Positions 19,596-27,381 of a stretch of 64,000 nucleotides of DNA are shown piece after piece (within the stretch, counting starts at the first letter, position 1; every line of letters begins with the position of its first letter). Below the pieces are notes generated by a model that saw nothing but the letters and a program-made list of their open reading frames with translations, was not told the DNA's origin and made no database searches. Position numbers and translations under genes: made by a program. This DNA is from Streptomyces sp. A0958 (GTDB taxonomy: Bacteria; Actinomycetota; Actinomycetes; Streptomycetales; Streptomycetaceae), in NCBI RefSeq assembly GCF_004795035.1, contig NZ_SSBK01000002.1:310001-374000 (forward strand), read 5' to 3'.

Positions 19596-19717
19596 ATGTT
19601 GTTTTTTCAAAGGTGGTACACACCCTCCGTGGGGTGCGCTCCCATCGTACGTGACCAACGCACGACGATGCCAGCCTATTCCTGCCGGACCGGCCGGCGG
19701 CCGGTGCCGGGGCCCGC

Positions 19718-20206
19718 TCAGGCGCTCCGCTGGCGGCGGCGGGCCGCCGCGATCGCGCGGTTCGTCTCCCTGGTGTCCTGCTTCTCGCGCAGAGTCTGGC
19801 GCTTGTCGTACTCCTTCTTGCCCTTCGCGAGCGCGATCTCGACCTTGACCCGGCCGTTGAGGAAGTACAGGGCGAGCGGCACGATCGTGTGCCCGGTCTC
19901 CTGCGACTTCGACTCCAACTTGTCGATCTCGGCCCGGTGCATCAGCAGCTTGCGCTTGCGCTTGGCGGAGTGGTTGGTCCAGGTGCCCTGGACGTACTCC
20001 GGCACGTGGATGTTGTGCAGCCACGCCTCGCCGCCGTCGATCTGGACGAAGCCGTCGACCAGGGACGCCCGGCCCATGCGCAGCGATTTGACCTCGGTGC
20101 CCATGAGCACGAGGCCGCACTCGTAGGTGTCGAGGATGGTGTAGTCGTGGCGCGCCTTCTTGTTCTGCGCGATGAGCTTGCGCCCGGTGTCCTTTTCCTT
20201 AGCCAT
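19718..20206 (-). CDS. smpB: SsrA-binding protein SmpB
   Basis: A 162-residue protein that binds the tRNA-like part of tmRNA and delivers it to stalled ribosomes. The family features are all present: [52 protein letters not shown] and the basic C-terminal tail [27 protein letters not shown] that reads the mRNA channel. It begins at the ATG at 20206 ([15 protein letters not shown]) and ends 122 bases before the ssrA 5-prime end, so the two partners are adjacent on the same strand. Confidence 0.96.
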   Translation of the reverse strand: MAKEKDTGRKLIAQNKKARHDYTILDTYECGLVLMGTEVKSLRMGRASLVDGFVQIDGGEAWLHNIHVPEYVQGTWTNHSAKRKRKLLMHRAEIDKLESKSQETGHTIVPLALYFLNGRVKVEIALAKGKKEYDKRQTLREKQDTRETNRAIAAARRRQRSA

Positions 20207-20224
20207 AGTGCGCCCATTTTCGCA

Positions 20225-21412
20225 CTACGACCCGCCCCCGAGGCCACTCAATACCGTCTCGGCCCGCTCCTGGGCCCGCGAGCTGACCGCGAGGTCCGGT
20301 GTGATGCCCTTGCCGTCGACCCCGCGCCCGGCCGGCGTGCGGTAGTGGCCCACGGTCAGCTCGGCCACCGAACCGCCGGCCAGCTTGCTCGGCATCTGGA
20401 CGGAGCCCTTGCCGAAGGTGCGCGAGCCGACCGTGACCGCGCGGCCCCGGTCCTGGAGGGCGCCCGTCACCAGCTCGGCCGCGCTCATGGTGCCGCCGTC
20501 GACGAGGACGACGACGGGGCGCTCGGTGTCGCCGCCCGCCCGCGCGTACAGGGCGTGCTGCTCACCGTGCACGTCGTACGTGGCGACCAGGCCGCCGTCC
20601 AGGAAGGCGGAGGCCGCGGTGACCGCCTCGGTGACGAGCCCGCCCGGGTTGCCGCGCAGGTCCAGCAGCACGCCGACGCCCGCCGGCGCCTCCCGGACCG
20701 CGTCGCGCACCGCCGTACCCGAGCCCTTGGTGAACGAGCCGACCTCGATCAGCACGGCCCCGGACGCCCCGGAGCCCTCCGCCCCGATCCGCCGCACGGT
20801 CACCGCCTCGACGGCGAGCCGGGCCCGGCGCAGCGTCTCGGTCCGGGTGACGGTCCCGCGCCGGACGCCCAGGCTGACCGTGCTCCCCGCCTTGGCGCCG
20901 GTGGCGTCGCCGCGCAGCAGCGCCACCACGTCGGAGACCGGCAGGCGGTCGACGCGACGGCCGTCGACCGTGCGGAGCAGGTCGCCGGAGCGGATGTCCG
21001 CCCGCTCGGCCGGGCTGCCCGGCTGGACGCGGGAGACGGAGACCTGCCCGTCGGCGGAGCGCCTGGCGGCGAGCCCGACGCCGGTGTACGTGCCGTCGAG
21101 GGCCTGCTCGAACTCCTGGTACTCCCGCTCGTCGTACACCGCACCCCAGCGGTCGCCGCTGCGGCTGACGGCCTCCTCGGCCGCCTCCGTACCGGACTTG
21201 CCGTCGGCGACCGCCTCGGCGGCGGCCTCGGCCACCGCGTCGCGGTCGGCGGTGGCGGCGACGGACCGGGTGTGCACCGGGGGTTCCTGTTTCTCCCCGT
21301 AGGGCAGCGCACCGGTCGCGGCCCCAGCGGCGAGGACGCTCGCGAAGACCAACGTCAGGGCCGCCCCGCGGCGCAGACCGCGGGGCCCGACGCGACAACC
21401 GGGGTCCGACAT
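20225..21412 (-). CDS. S41 family carboxyl-terminal processing protease
   Basis: A 395-residue secreted or membrane-anchored serine protease. An N-terminal hydrophobic segment (residues about 15-37) serves as signal or anchor, then a PDZ domain (GVGLAARRSADGQVSVSRVQPGSPAERADIRSGDLLRTVDG), then the S41 catalytic domain with LDLRGNPGGLV, the Ser in VDGGTMSAAELV and the Lys in SRTFGKGSVQ. It probably processes or degrades envelope proteins. The ATG at 21412 precedes the signal segment; upstream codons in the same frame lie inside a terminator stem. It ends 18 bases before the smpB start, so they may be co-transcribed. Confidence 0.92.
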   Translation of the reverse strand: MSDPGCRVGPRGLRRGAALTLVFASVLAAGAATGALPYGEKQEPPVHTRSVAATADRDAVAEAAAEAVADGKSGTEAAEEAVSRSGDRWGAVYDEREYQEFEQALDGTYTGVGLAARRSADGQVSVSRVQPGSPAERADIRSGDLLRTVDGRRVDRLPVSDVVALLRGDATGAKAGSTVSLGVRRGTVTRTETLRRARLAVEAVTVRRIGAEGSGASGAVLIEVGSFTKGSGTAVRDAVREAPAGVGVLLDLRGNPGGLVTEAVTAASAFLDGGLVATYDVHGEQHALYARAGGDTERPVVVLVDGGTMSAAELVTGALQDRGRAVTVGSRTFGKGSVQMPSKLAGGSVAELTVGHYRTPAGRGVDGKGITPDLAVSSRAQERAETVLSGLGGGS

Positions 21413-21426
21413 GGCGCTGATTCTAG

Positions 21427-21478
21427 GGGGTGTCCCGTCGATCAGGGGCGGACCCGGCCCTGATCGACGGGACACCCC
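21427..21478 (-). terminator. long perfect stem between ftsX and the S41 protease
   Basis: A perfect 21-bp inverted repeat (21427-21447 with 21458-21478) with a 10-base loop lies 58 bases after the ftsX stop and only 15 bases before the protease start. It should end ftsEX transcription, or attenuate read-through into the protease, smpB and ssrA. Confidence 0.75.
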
Positions 21479-21535
21479 TGGGACAACGTCCTGGGGGCGC
21501 ATGGCGTGTTGGGTGCGCGCCTCAGGGGGCGCACG

Positions 21536-22453
21536 TCACACCTTCAGGTACTTGCGCAGCGCGAAGAGAGCGGCGACTGCGGGCATCAGAAGGCCGATCG
21601 CCAGCACCAGCGGCAGCTTGGTGAGGACCGCGTCCCAGCCGATGAAGTCGATCAGATTCAGCTTGTCCTGGAGGGCGAGTCCGCCGTCGATCAGGAAGTA
21701 ACGCCCGGCCAGCAGCATGACGCACGCCAGCACGCCGCCGATCAGCCCGGCGAACGCGGCCTCCATGATGAACGGCGCCTGGATGTAGAAGCCGGAGGCG
21801 CCGACGAGCCGCATGATGCCGGTCTCCCGGCGCCGGCTGAACGCGGAGACGCGGACGGTGTTGACGATCAGCATCAGCGCGATGACGAGCATCAGCGCCA
21901 TCACGAACAGCGCGGCGACGTTCATGCCGTTCATCAGGCCGAAGAGGTTGTCCAGGATGCTTCTCTGGTCCTGGACCGACTGCACCCCGTCCCGCCCGGC
22001 GAAGGCGGTGGCGACCACCTTGTACTTGGTCGGGTCGTGCAGCTTGACGCGGAAGGACTCCGGCATCTGGTCCGGCGTGATGTTGCCCGCCATCGGGGAG
22101 TCGCCGAACTCCTCCTGGTAGTGCTTGTACGCCTCGTCGGAGGACTCGTAGAGCACCTTCTCGACGACGTCCATCTTCTTGAGATCGGCTTCGATCTCGT
22201 TCTTCTGCTGCTTGGTGACCGCACCCTTGGCGCACTGGACCACCGTCTCCGCGTCGCCCTTGCCGCAGAGGTAGATGGAGACGTTGACCTTGTCGTACCA
22301 GTAGTCCTTCATCGTGCTGACCTGCTCGCGCATGAGCAGCGCGCCACCGAACAGGGCGAGCGAGAGGGCGACGGAGACGACGACGGCGAAGGTCATCGTG
22401 AGGTTGCGACGGAGGCCGACGCCGATCTCCGACAGGACGAACTGGGCGCGCAT
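21536..22453 (-). CDS. ftsX: cell division ABC permease FtsX
   Basis: A 305-residue membrane protein with the FtsX plan: a cytoplasmic N-terminus, helix 1 (TFAVVVSVALSLALFGGALLM), a large external domain (residues about 45-175) containing two Cys (YLCGKGDAETVVQCAKG) that could form a disulfide, then three more helices. With FtsE it relays ATP hydrolysis across the membrane to activate peptidoglycan hydrolases at division sites. The ATG at 22453 is 23 bases after the ftsE stop. It is co-transcribed with ftsE. Confidence 0.95.
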   Translation of the reverse strand: MRAQFVLSEIGVGLRRNLTMTFAVVVSVALSLALFGGALLMREQVSTMKDYWYDKVNVSIYLCGKGDAETVVQCAKGAVTKQQKNEIEADLKKMDVVEKVLYESSDEAYKHYQEEFGDSPMAGNITPDQMPESFRVKLHDPTKYKVVATAFAGRDGVQSVQDQRSILDNLFGLMNGMNVAALFVMALMLVIALMLIVNTVRVSAFSRRRETGIMRLVGASGFYIQAPFIMEAAFAGLIGGVLACVMLLAGRYFLIDGGLALQDKLNLIDFIGWDAVLTKLPLVLAIGLLMPAVAALFALRKYLKV

Positions 22454-22476
22454 GGCGTCCTTTCAGTGCTGGGTGC

Positions 22477-23166
22477 TCAGTGCTGGTAGCCGTAGACGCC
22501 GCGCGCCTGGTCGCGTACGAGACGGCCCTTTTCGAGCTCGATGACGCGTTTGCGCATCTGGTCGACGATGTTCTGGTCGTGGGTCGCCATGATCACGGTG
22601 GTGCCGGTCCGGTTGATCCGGTCCAGCAGCTTCATGATGCCGACCGAGGTCTGCGGGTCGAGGTTGCCGGTCGGCTCGTCCGCGATCAGCAGCATGGGCC
22701 GGTTGACGAAGGCCCGCGCGATCGCCACGCGCTGCTGCTCACCACCGGAGAGCTCGCCGGGCATCCGGTCCTCCTTGCCGCCGAGTCCGACGAGGTCGAG
22801 GACCTGCGGCACGGCCTTGCGGATCTCGCCGCGCGGCTTGCCGATCACTTCCTGGGCGAACGCCACGTTCTGGGCGACGGTCTTGTTCGGCAGCAGCCGG
22901 AAGTCCTGGAAGACGGTGCCCAGCTGGCGGCGCATGTGCGGCACCTTCCAGTTGGACATGCGCGCGAGGTCCTTGCCCAGGACGTGGACCGCCCCCGTAC
23001 TGGCGCGTTCCTCGCGCAGGATGAGTCGCATGAAGGTGGACTTGCCGGAGCCGGATGAGCCCACCAGGAAGACGAACTCGCCCTTCTCGATATCGAGAGA
23101 CACATCCCGGAGAGCGGGACGGCTCTGCTTCGGGTAGGTCTTGGAGACGTTGTCGAATCGGATCAC
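22477..23166 (-). CDS. ftsE: cell division ATP-binding protein FtsE
   Basis: A 229-residue ABC ATPase, partner of FtsX. Walker A is GSSGSGKST (36-44), the Q-loop is in [13 protein letters not shown], the signature is LSGGEQQ (139-145), Walker B is [12 protein letters not shown], and the switch His is in MATHDQ. The start is the GTG at 23166 ([12 protein letters not shown]); it fits the family exactly although the ribosome site is weak. Confidence 0.96.
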   Translation of the reverse strand: MIRFDNVSKTYPKQSRPALRDVSLDIEKGEFVFLVGSSGSGKSTFMRLILREERASTGAVHVLGKDLARMSNWKVPHMRRQLGTVFQDFRLLPNKTVAQNVAFAQEVIGKPRGEIRKAVPQVLDLVGLGGKEDRMPGELSGGEQQRVAIARAFVNRPMLLIADEPTGNLDPQTSVGIMKLLDRINRTGTTVIMATHDQNIVDQMRKRVIELEKGRLVRDQARGVYGYQH

Positions 23167-23435
23167 GGATGCACCACGGTCGGCCGGGAGTAGGTGAGCG
23201 TGACCATACGCGAACCGGGCTGACGCGTGCAGGCACGCGTACCGGGATGGGTGTTTTACGGTGAAACGGCCCCGATTCCGGGGCGGTGCGGCGGGGAAGC
23301 CGGCCGGGGCGTGCCCGGCGGGACGGGCCGAAACGCCCGCGAGCTGGCACAGTGGTAGGGGAACGGTTGCGTTTCCGTGAGCGTTGTGCGGAGAGATTGC
23401 TTGTGCGGCTCCGCCGCGCGGGAGGAGGAAAGCGC

Positions 23436-23633
23436 ATGACCTATGACCGACTGGTGTGCGCGAACTGCGCGGCGCCCGTGACCGAGGGCCGCTGCCCCGT
23501 GTGCCGGGCGAGCCGCGAGCGGATGCGGGAGCAGGGACAGGGCCCGTTCGCCGGGCTCAGCCCCGTGATGCTGGCCGCCCTGCTGGTGGTGTTCCTGGGC
23601 GCCCTGGCCCTGCTGGCCCACCAGACCGTGTAA
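23436..23633 (+). CDS. small zinc-ribbon membrane protein
   Basis: A 65-residue protein. Two Cys pairs (CANC and CPVC, residues 8-23) form a zinc-ribbon-like knuckle at the N-terminus, followed by a charged linker ([14 protein letters not shown]) and a single C-terminal membrane helix ([20 protein letters not shown]). A very strong ribosome site (GGAGGAGGAA) lies 5 bases before the ATG at 23436. The function is unknown. It is divergent from ftsE and ends at a terminator. Confidence 0.8.
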   Translation: MTYDRLVCANCAAPVTEGRCPVCRASRERMREQGQGPFAGLSPVMLAALLVVFLGALALLAHQTV

Positions 23634-23659
23634 CCGACACCTGCCACCGGCCCACGCGG

Positions 23660-23707
23660 GAGGGGCCCGGACCGCCGATGGCGCGCCGATGGCGGTCCGG
23701 GCCCCTC
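23660..23707. terminator. bidirectional hairpin terminator
   Basis: A perfect 17-bp stem (23660-23676 with 23691-23707) with a 14-base loop separates the convergent zinc-ribbon gene and the LAETG protein gene. Confidence 0.8.
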
Positions 23708-23729
23708 TCGTAGCTCCGCGTCAGCGGCC

Positions 23730-24431
23730 TCAGGCGGCCGTGCGGCTGTTCACCAGGCGCGGCAGGAAGCGGAAGCCGATGCCTCCGGCGATCATCGTCG
23801 CGGCGCCGACCAGCAGGAACGTGGTCTCGGCCGCACCGGTCTCGGCGAGCTCGTCCTTGCCCTTGCCCTGCTCGACCGGCTGGTTGCCGACCGAGTCAGT
23901 GTCGGTGTTGCCGCCGCCGCCGGACGTGCCGGTCTGACCGGCGGTGGCGCTGCCGTCACCGGGGGTCGTCGGGTCCGTGGTCGGGTCGGTCGATCCGGTC
24001 GGGTCCGTCGTCGGGTCCGTTGTCGGGTCCGTCGGGTCCGTCGGGTCCGTGGTGGGGTCCGTCGGGTCGGTCGGGTCCGTGGTGGGGTCGGTCGGGTCCG
24101 TAGGCGGGTCGGTCGGATCGGTCGGCGGGTCCGAGGGGTCCGTCGGGTCCGTAGGCGGGTCCGAGGGGTCCGTCGGGTCGGTCGGCGGGTCACTCGGGTC
24201 GGTCGGATCGGTCGGCGGGTCCGTCGGCTCGCATCGCGGGTCGAGCGGGCTGCACGGGTCGCCGTCGTCGCCCGGGTCGTCGGCCGACGACTGGACGCCG
24301 ATCTCCACGCCCGCGACCTTGACGCCGATGCCGGCCGCCTGCGCCGCACCCGCGGCGGTCAGCGAGGCACCCGCGGCGATGACCGCGCAGGCCGCTATCC
24401 GCGCGACGCGTACGCGCGTCTTCTTCGTCAT
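23730..24431 (-). CDS. cell-wall-anchored protein with LAETG sorting signal and Pro/Thr/Asp repeats
   Basis: A 233-residue secreted protein. Residues 1-32 are a signal peptide (basic MTKKTRVRVAR, a hydrophobic core, AQA cleavage motif). A short globular part with two Cys follows (GIGVKVAGVEIGVQSS to PCSPLDPRC). Residues 69-157 are a low-complexity stalk built from PTDPTDPSDP and TTDPTDP units. LAETG at 195-199, a hydrophobic segment (TTFLLVGAATMIAGGIGF) and a basic tail (RFLPRLVNSR) make a complete sortase signal of the class E LAxTG type used in Streptomyces. The stalk is probably a wall spacer. No enzymatic domain is seen. A GGGGG box lies upstream of the ATG at 24431. Confidence 0.88.
   Translation of the reverse strand: MTKKTRVRVARIAACAVIAAGASLTAAGAAQAAGIGVKVAGVEIGVQSSADDPGDDGDPCSPLDPRCEPTDPPTDPTDPSDPPTDPTDPSDPPTDPTDPSDPPTDPTDPPTDPTDPTTDPTDPTDPTTDPTDPTDPTTDPTTDPTGSTDPTTDPTTPGDGSATAGQTGTSGGGGNTDTDSVGNQPVEQGKGKDELAETGAAETTFLLVGAATMIAGGIGFRFLPRLVNSRTAA
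23961..24227 (-). repeat. imperfect 9- to 30-bp coding repeats (DPTDP stalk)
   Basis: Tandem GGGTC(C/G)GT-type units encode the Pro/Thr/Asp stalk of the LAETG protein. Larger 30-base blocks encoding SDPPTDPTDP repeat four times near residues 70-110. Confidence 0.85.
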
Positions 24432-24734
24432 GTACTGCTACCCCCAGTAGCCGTTCTCGTCAGTGGAGCAGCGGTGTACGGGGTGGTCGTCCGGCGGGGT
24501 TCGCTCCGAGCGCCGGCCCACGTGGTGCCGTGGCCATGCCGCCCGCCCCCGCTCACAACCGTCCAGACATACACACGCTGCCCCAGCACCCTTTCCAGAG
24601 TTAAGGAGAACGTCAAGGCCGTTCCGGGGCTGTATGCCCGGTTTCATGGGGAGTTGACGGCCTTTCAGGGCCAGTACTGTGACGCACCCGCCACACCTTC
24701 TCCGCAATCCGGCCCGCGGGAAGCAGCCTGCCGG
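24432..24734. other. intergenic region upstream of the LAETG gene
   Basis: It holds the leader of the LAETG gene and the space after prfB. The only notable elements are TTGACG (24655-24660) with TACTGT 15 bases further on the plus strand (spacing short for a promoter) and a TTGACG on the minus strand near 24613. I see no gene. Confidence 0.5.
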
Positions 24735-25841
24735 TTACTTCTCGCTCTGCTTGCGCCAGCGGATACCGGCCTCGATGAAGCCGTCGATCTCGCCGTTGAA
24801 GACCGCTTCCGGGTTGCCCATCTCGAACTCCGTACGCAGGTCCTTGACCATCTGGTACGGGTGCAGGACGTAGGAACGCATCTGGTTGCCCCAGGAGTTG
24901 CCGCCGTCGCCCTTGAGGGCGTTCATCTTCGCCTGCTCCTCCTGGCGGCGGCGCTCGAGGAGCTTCGCCTGGAGGACGTTCATCGCGGACGCCTTGTTCT
25001 GGATCTGCGAGCGCTCGTTCTGGCAGGAGACGACGATGCCGGTCGGCAGGTGGGTCAGGCGCACCGCGGAGTCCGTGGTGTTGACGCCCTGGCCGCCGGG
25101 GCCGGAGGAGCGGTAGACGTCGACGCGCAGGTCGGACTCGTCGATCTCGACGTGGTCCGTCTGCTCGACCACGGGCAGCACCTCGACACCCGCGAAGGAG
25201 GTCTGGCGGCGGCCCTGGTTGTCGAACGGGGAGACGCGGACGAGGCGGTGGGTGCCCTGCTCGACGGAGAGCGTGCCGTAGGCGTACGGCACCTCGACGG
25301 CGAAGGTGGTCGACTTGATGCCGGCCTCCTCGGCGTACGCCGTCTCGTAGACCTCGGTCTTGTAGTTGTGCCGCTCGGCCCAGCGCAGGTACATCCGCTG
25401 GAGCCGCTCGGCGAAGTCCGCGGCGTCGACACCGCCGGCCTCGGCCCGGATGGTGACCAGGGCCTCGCGCGCGTCGTACTCGCCGGACAGGAGTGTGCGG
25501 ACCTCCATCTCGTCCAGCGCCTTGCGGACGGCCTCCAGCTCGGTCTCGGCCTCGGCCTGCGCGTCGGCGTCGCCCTCGTCCTCGGCGAGCTCGAAGAGGA
25601 CTTCGAGGTCGTTGATCCGGCCGCGCAGGGCCTCGGCCTTGCGGACCTCGGCCTGGAGGTGCGAAAGCTTGCTGGTGATCTTCTGCGCCGCCTCCGGGTC
25701 GTCCCACAGGGACGGGGCGGCCGCCTGCTCCTCGAGCACGGCGATGTCCCCCCTCAGCGCATCCAGGTCCAGGACGGCCTCGATCGACCCCATGGTCGAG
25801 GAGAGGGACTTCAGCTCTTCGGAAATATCGACGACTGCCAC
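24735..25841 (-). CDS. prfB: peptide chain release factor 2
   Basis: A 368-residue factor that ends translation at UGA and UAA. The stop-codon-reading motif SPF is at 204-206 and the peptidyl-hydrolysis motif GGQ is at 249-251 ([10 protein letters not shown]). The N-terminal helical domain spans residues 1-110. Unlike E. coli, the frame is continuous with no programmed frameshift at the start. The start is the GTG at 25841 ([18 protein letters not shown]). Confidence 0.96.
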   Translation of the reverse strand: MAVVDISEELKSLSSTMGSIEAVLDLDALRGDIAVLEEQAAAPSLWDDPEAAQKITSKLSHLQAEVRKAEALRGRINDLEVLFELAEDEGDADAQAEAETELEAVRKALDEMEVRTLLSGEYDAREALVTIRAEAGGVDAADFAERLQRMYLRWAERHNYKTEVYETAYAEEAGIKSTTFAVEVPYAYGTLSVEQGTHRLVRVSPFDNQGRRQTSFAGVEVLPVVEQTDHVEIDESDLRVDVYRSSGPGGQGVNTTDSAVRLTHLPTGIVVSCQNERSQIQNKASAMNVLQAKLLERRRQEEQAKMNALKGDGGNSWGNQMRSYVLHPYQMVKDLRTEFEMGNPEAVFNGEIDGFIEAGIRWRKQSEK

Positions 25842-25932
25842 GGGTCCAGCGTAACGGCTGTCGACGCGTACGTTCCTCGGGCCGCCCGATCACCGCCCGC
25901 CGGCCCGCCCGGGACACGGGGTCCAGGGGGCC

Positions 25933-27174
25933 TCAGGGAACCGCCGGGGCCGAGTTCCCGGTGTCCTGCGGGCCGTCGCCGGCGTCGTCGCCACTCAGCG
26001 CGAACCAGCCGCCCACGCCGATCCCGGCCACCAGCACGAGCGCGGCCGCGCCCAGCGTCAGCCGGCGCTTGCGGATGGCCGCCGACTTGTTGCGGGCCGA
26101 GCCGGGGCGGGGCCGGCCGGGGGCGCGCGGGGCGCGGGCGGTGCCCCGGGGGCCGCCGGACAGCTCGTCGGGAGCCGGGACGCGCATGCTCGTGTGGGTG
26201 TCCCGGTTGGAGTCCGGGGACGAGCCCGGGACCAGCGGTACGGCGCCGCGCCTGCGGGGCTCGTCGCCGCCCGGGGTGTACTGCTGCTCGTCGTAGCCCT
26301 GGGGTTCCTCCGGCTCGTCGTCCGGCTCGTCCACGTCCAGGGGCGGTATGCCGGCCAGGTGGGGCAGCTGCTCGCGGAGGCGGGCGGCCAGCTCGGAGGC
26401 GCGCAGCCGGGAGGCCGGGGCCTTGGCGAGGCACTGGACGAGCAGCTGCCACAGCTCGTCGGGGATGCCGGGGAGCGGGACGACGGTCTCGGTGACATGG
26501 CGGCGCAGGACCGCGCCGGGGTGGCCGCCGCCGAACGGCGTGAAGCCCGCGAGGAGCTCGTACAACACGGTGGCCAGCGCGTAGATGTCGACGGCGGCGC
26601 GCGGCGGCAGGCCCTCGACGATCTCGGGGGCCAGGTAGTCCGGGGTGCCGATGATCTTGGTGGTCTTGGTGCGGCGCGGGGTGTCGATGAGCTTGGCGAC
26701 GCCGAAGTCGGTGAGCAGTGCGGGGTGCGCGTTGCCGGGGCCGAGCGGCCCCTCCATGTCGAGCAGGATGTTCTCGGGCTTGACGTCGCGGTGGACGATC
26801 CCGGCGGCGTGCGCGGCGGCGAGGCCGTCGGCGACGTCCGCGACGATGGCGACGGCGGCCTCGGGGGCCAGCCGGCGTTCGCGGTCGAGCCGGGTGCGCA
26901 GGTCGGTGCCCCGGACCAGGTCCATGACGAGGGCCAGGTCGTTGCCGTCGACCACGAGGTCGCGGACGGCGACGACGTGCGGATGGTCGAGGCCGAGCAG
27001 CGCGGTGCGCTCCTGGACGAAGCGGCCGACGAGCTCCTGGTCGGACGCCAGGTCCTCGCGGAGCAGTTTGATGGCCACGGGCCCCTCGGGGCCGTCCCCG
27101 AGCCACACCGTGCCGGCGCTGCCGCGCCCCAGTATCTGGTGGGCGGTGTACCGGCTGCCGATTTTCCGTGCCAA
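25933..27174 (-). CDS. membrane Ser/Thr protein kinase, PkaB-like
   Basis: A 413-residue Hanks-type kinase. The catalytic domain covers about residues 1-255: GRGSAGTV glycine loop, VAIKLL lysine, HRDVKPEN catalytic loop, TDFGVAK and LAPEIVEG. A disordered Pro/Arg/Asp-rich juxtamembrane segment follows, then one helix (TLGAAALVLVAGIGVGGWFAL) and a short acidic extracellular tail of about 20 residues without PASTA repeats. The start is taken as the TTG at 27174 because GAGGGAG lies 5-6 bases upstream and the protein then begins MARKIGSRYTAHQIL; in-frame TTGs at 27216/27213 lack this. With the adjacent kinase it matches the S. coelicolor PkaA/PkaB pair (from memory). Confidence 0.9.
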   Translation of the reverse strand: MARKIGSRYTAHQILGRGSAGTVWLGDGPEGPVAIKLLREDLASDQELVGRFVQERTALLGLDHPHVVAVRDLVVDGNDLALVMDLVRGTDLRTRLDRERRLAPEAAVAIVADVADGLAAAHAAGIVHRDVKPENILLDMEGPLGPGNAHPALLTDFGVAKLIDTPRRTKTTKIIGTPDYLAPEIVEGLPPRAAVDIYALATVLYELLAGFTPFGGGHPGAVLRRHVTETVVPLPGIPDELWQLLVQCLAKAPASRLRASELAARLREQLPHLAGIPPLDVDEPDDEPEEPQGYDEQQYTPGGDEPRRRGAVPLVPGSSPDSNRDTHTSMRVPAPDELSGGPRGTARAPRAPGRPRPGSARNKSAAIRKRRLTLGAAALVLVAGIGVGGWFALSGDDAGDGPQDTGNSAPAVP

Positions 27175-27381
27175 GACTGCTCCCTCAGCGGCTGGCGATG
27201 GACCCTCGCTCAACAACCCCCGGTCGACAAAGTTACGCGGCGATCGGGGGCCTGTGCGCCGTGGTTGGCGCCAACCTTCACTTCTGCGGGCGAATTGCCG
27301 CGGAATTGGTCCGCGGAAGTCGATATAGCTACAGAGTTGTGCGGCCGGCCAGGGTTTTCCGGCCGCCCGGTGGCGCCCCGG

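Noticed and set aside
23345..23370. TGGCAC followed by TTGC, resembling a sigma-54 promoter
   Set aside because: The spacing is wrong and Streptomyces has no sigma-54.
25700..25841. Possible programmed frameshift at the start of prfB
   Set aside because: The frame is continuous from the GTG through the SPF and GGQ motifs, with no in-frame early UGA.
24474..26495. Open frame of 673 codons on the plus strand across prfB
   Set aside because: Antisense shadow of prfB and the kinase gene; no domain.
27175..27216. Longer kinase N-terminus from the TTGs at 27216 or 27213
   Set aside because: No ribosome site precedes them, whereas GAGGGAG precedes the TTG at 27174 and the shorter form fits the kinase family.
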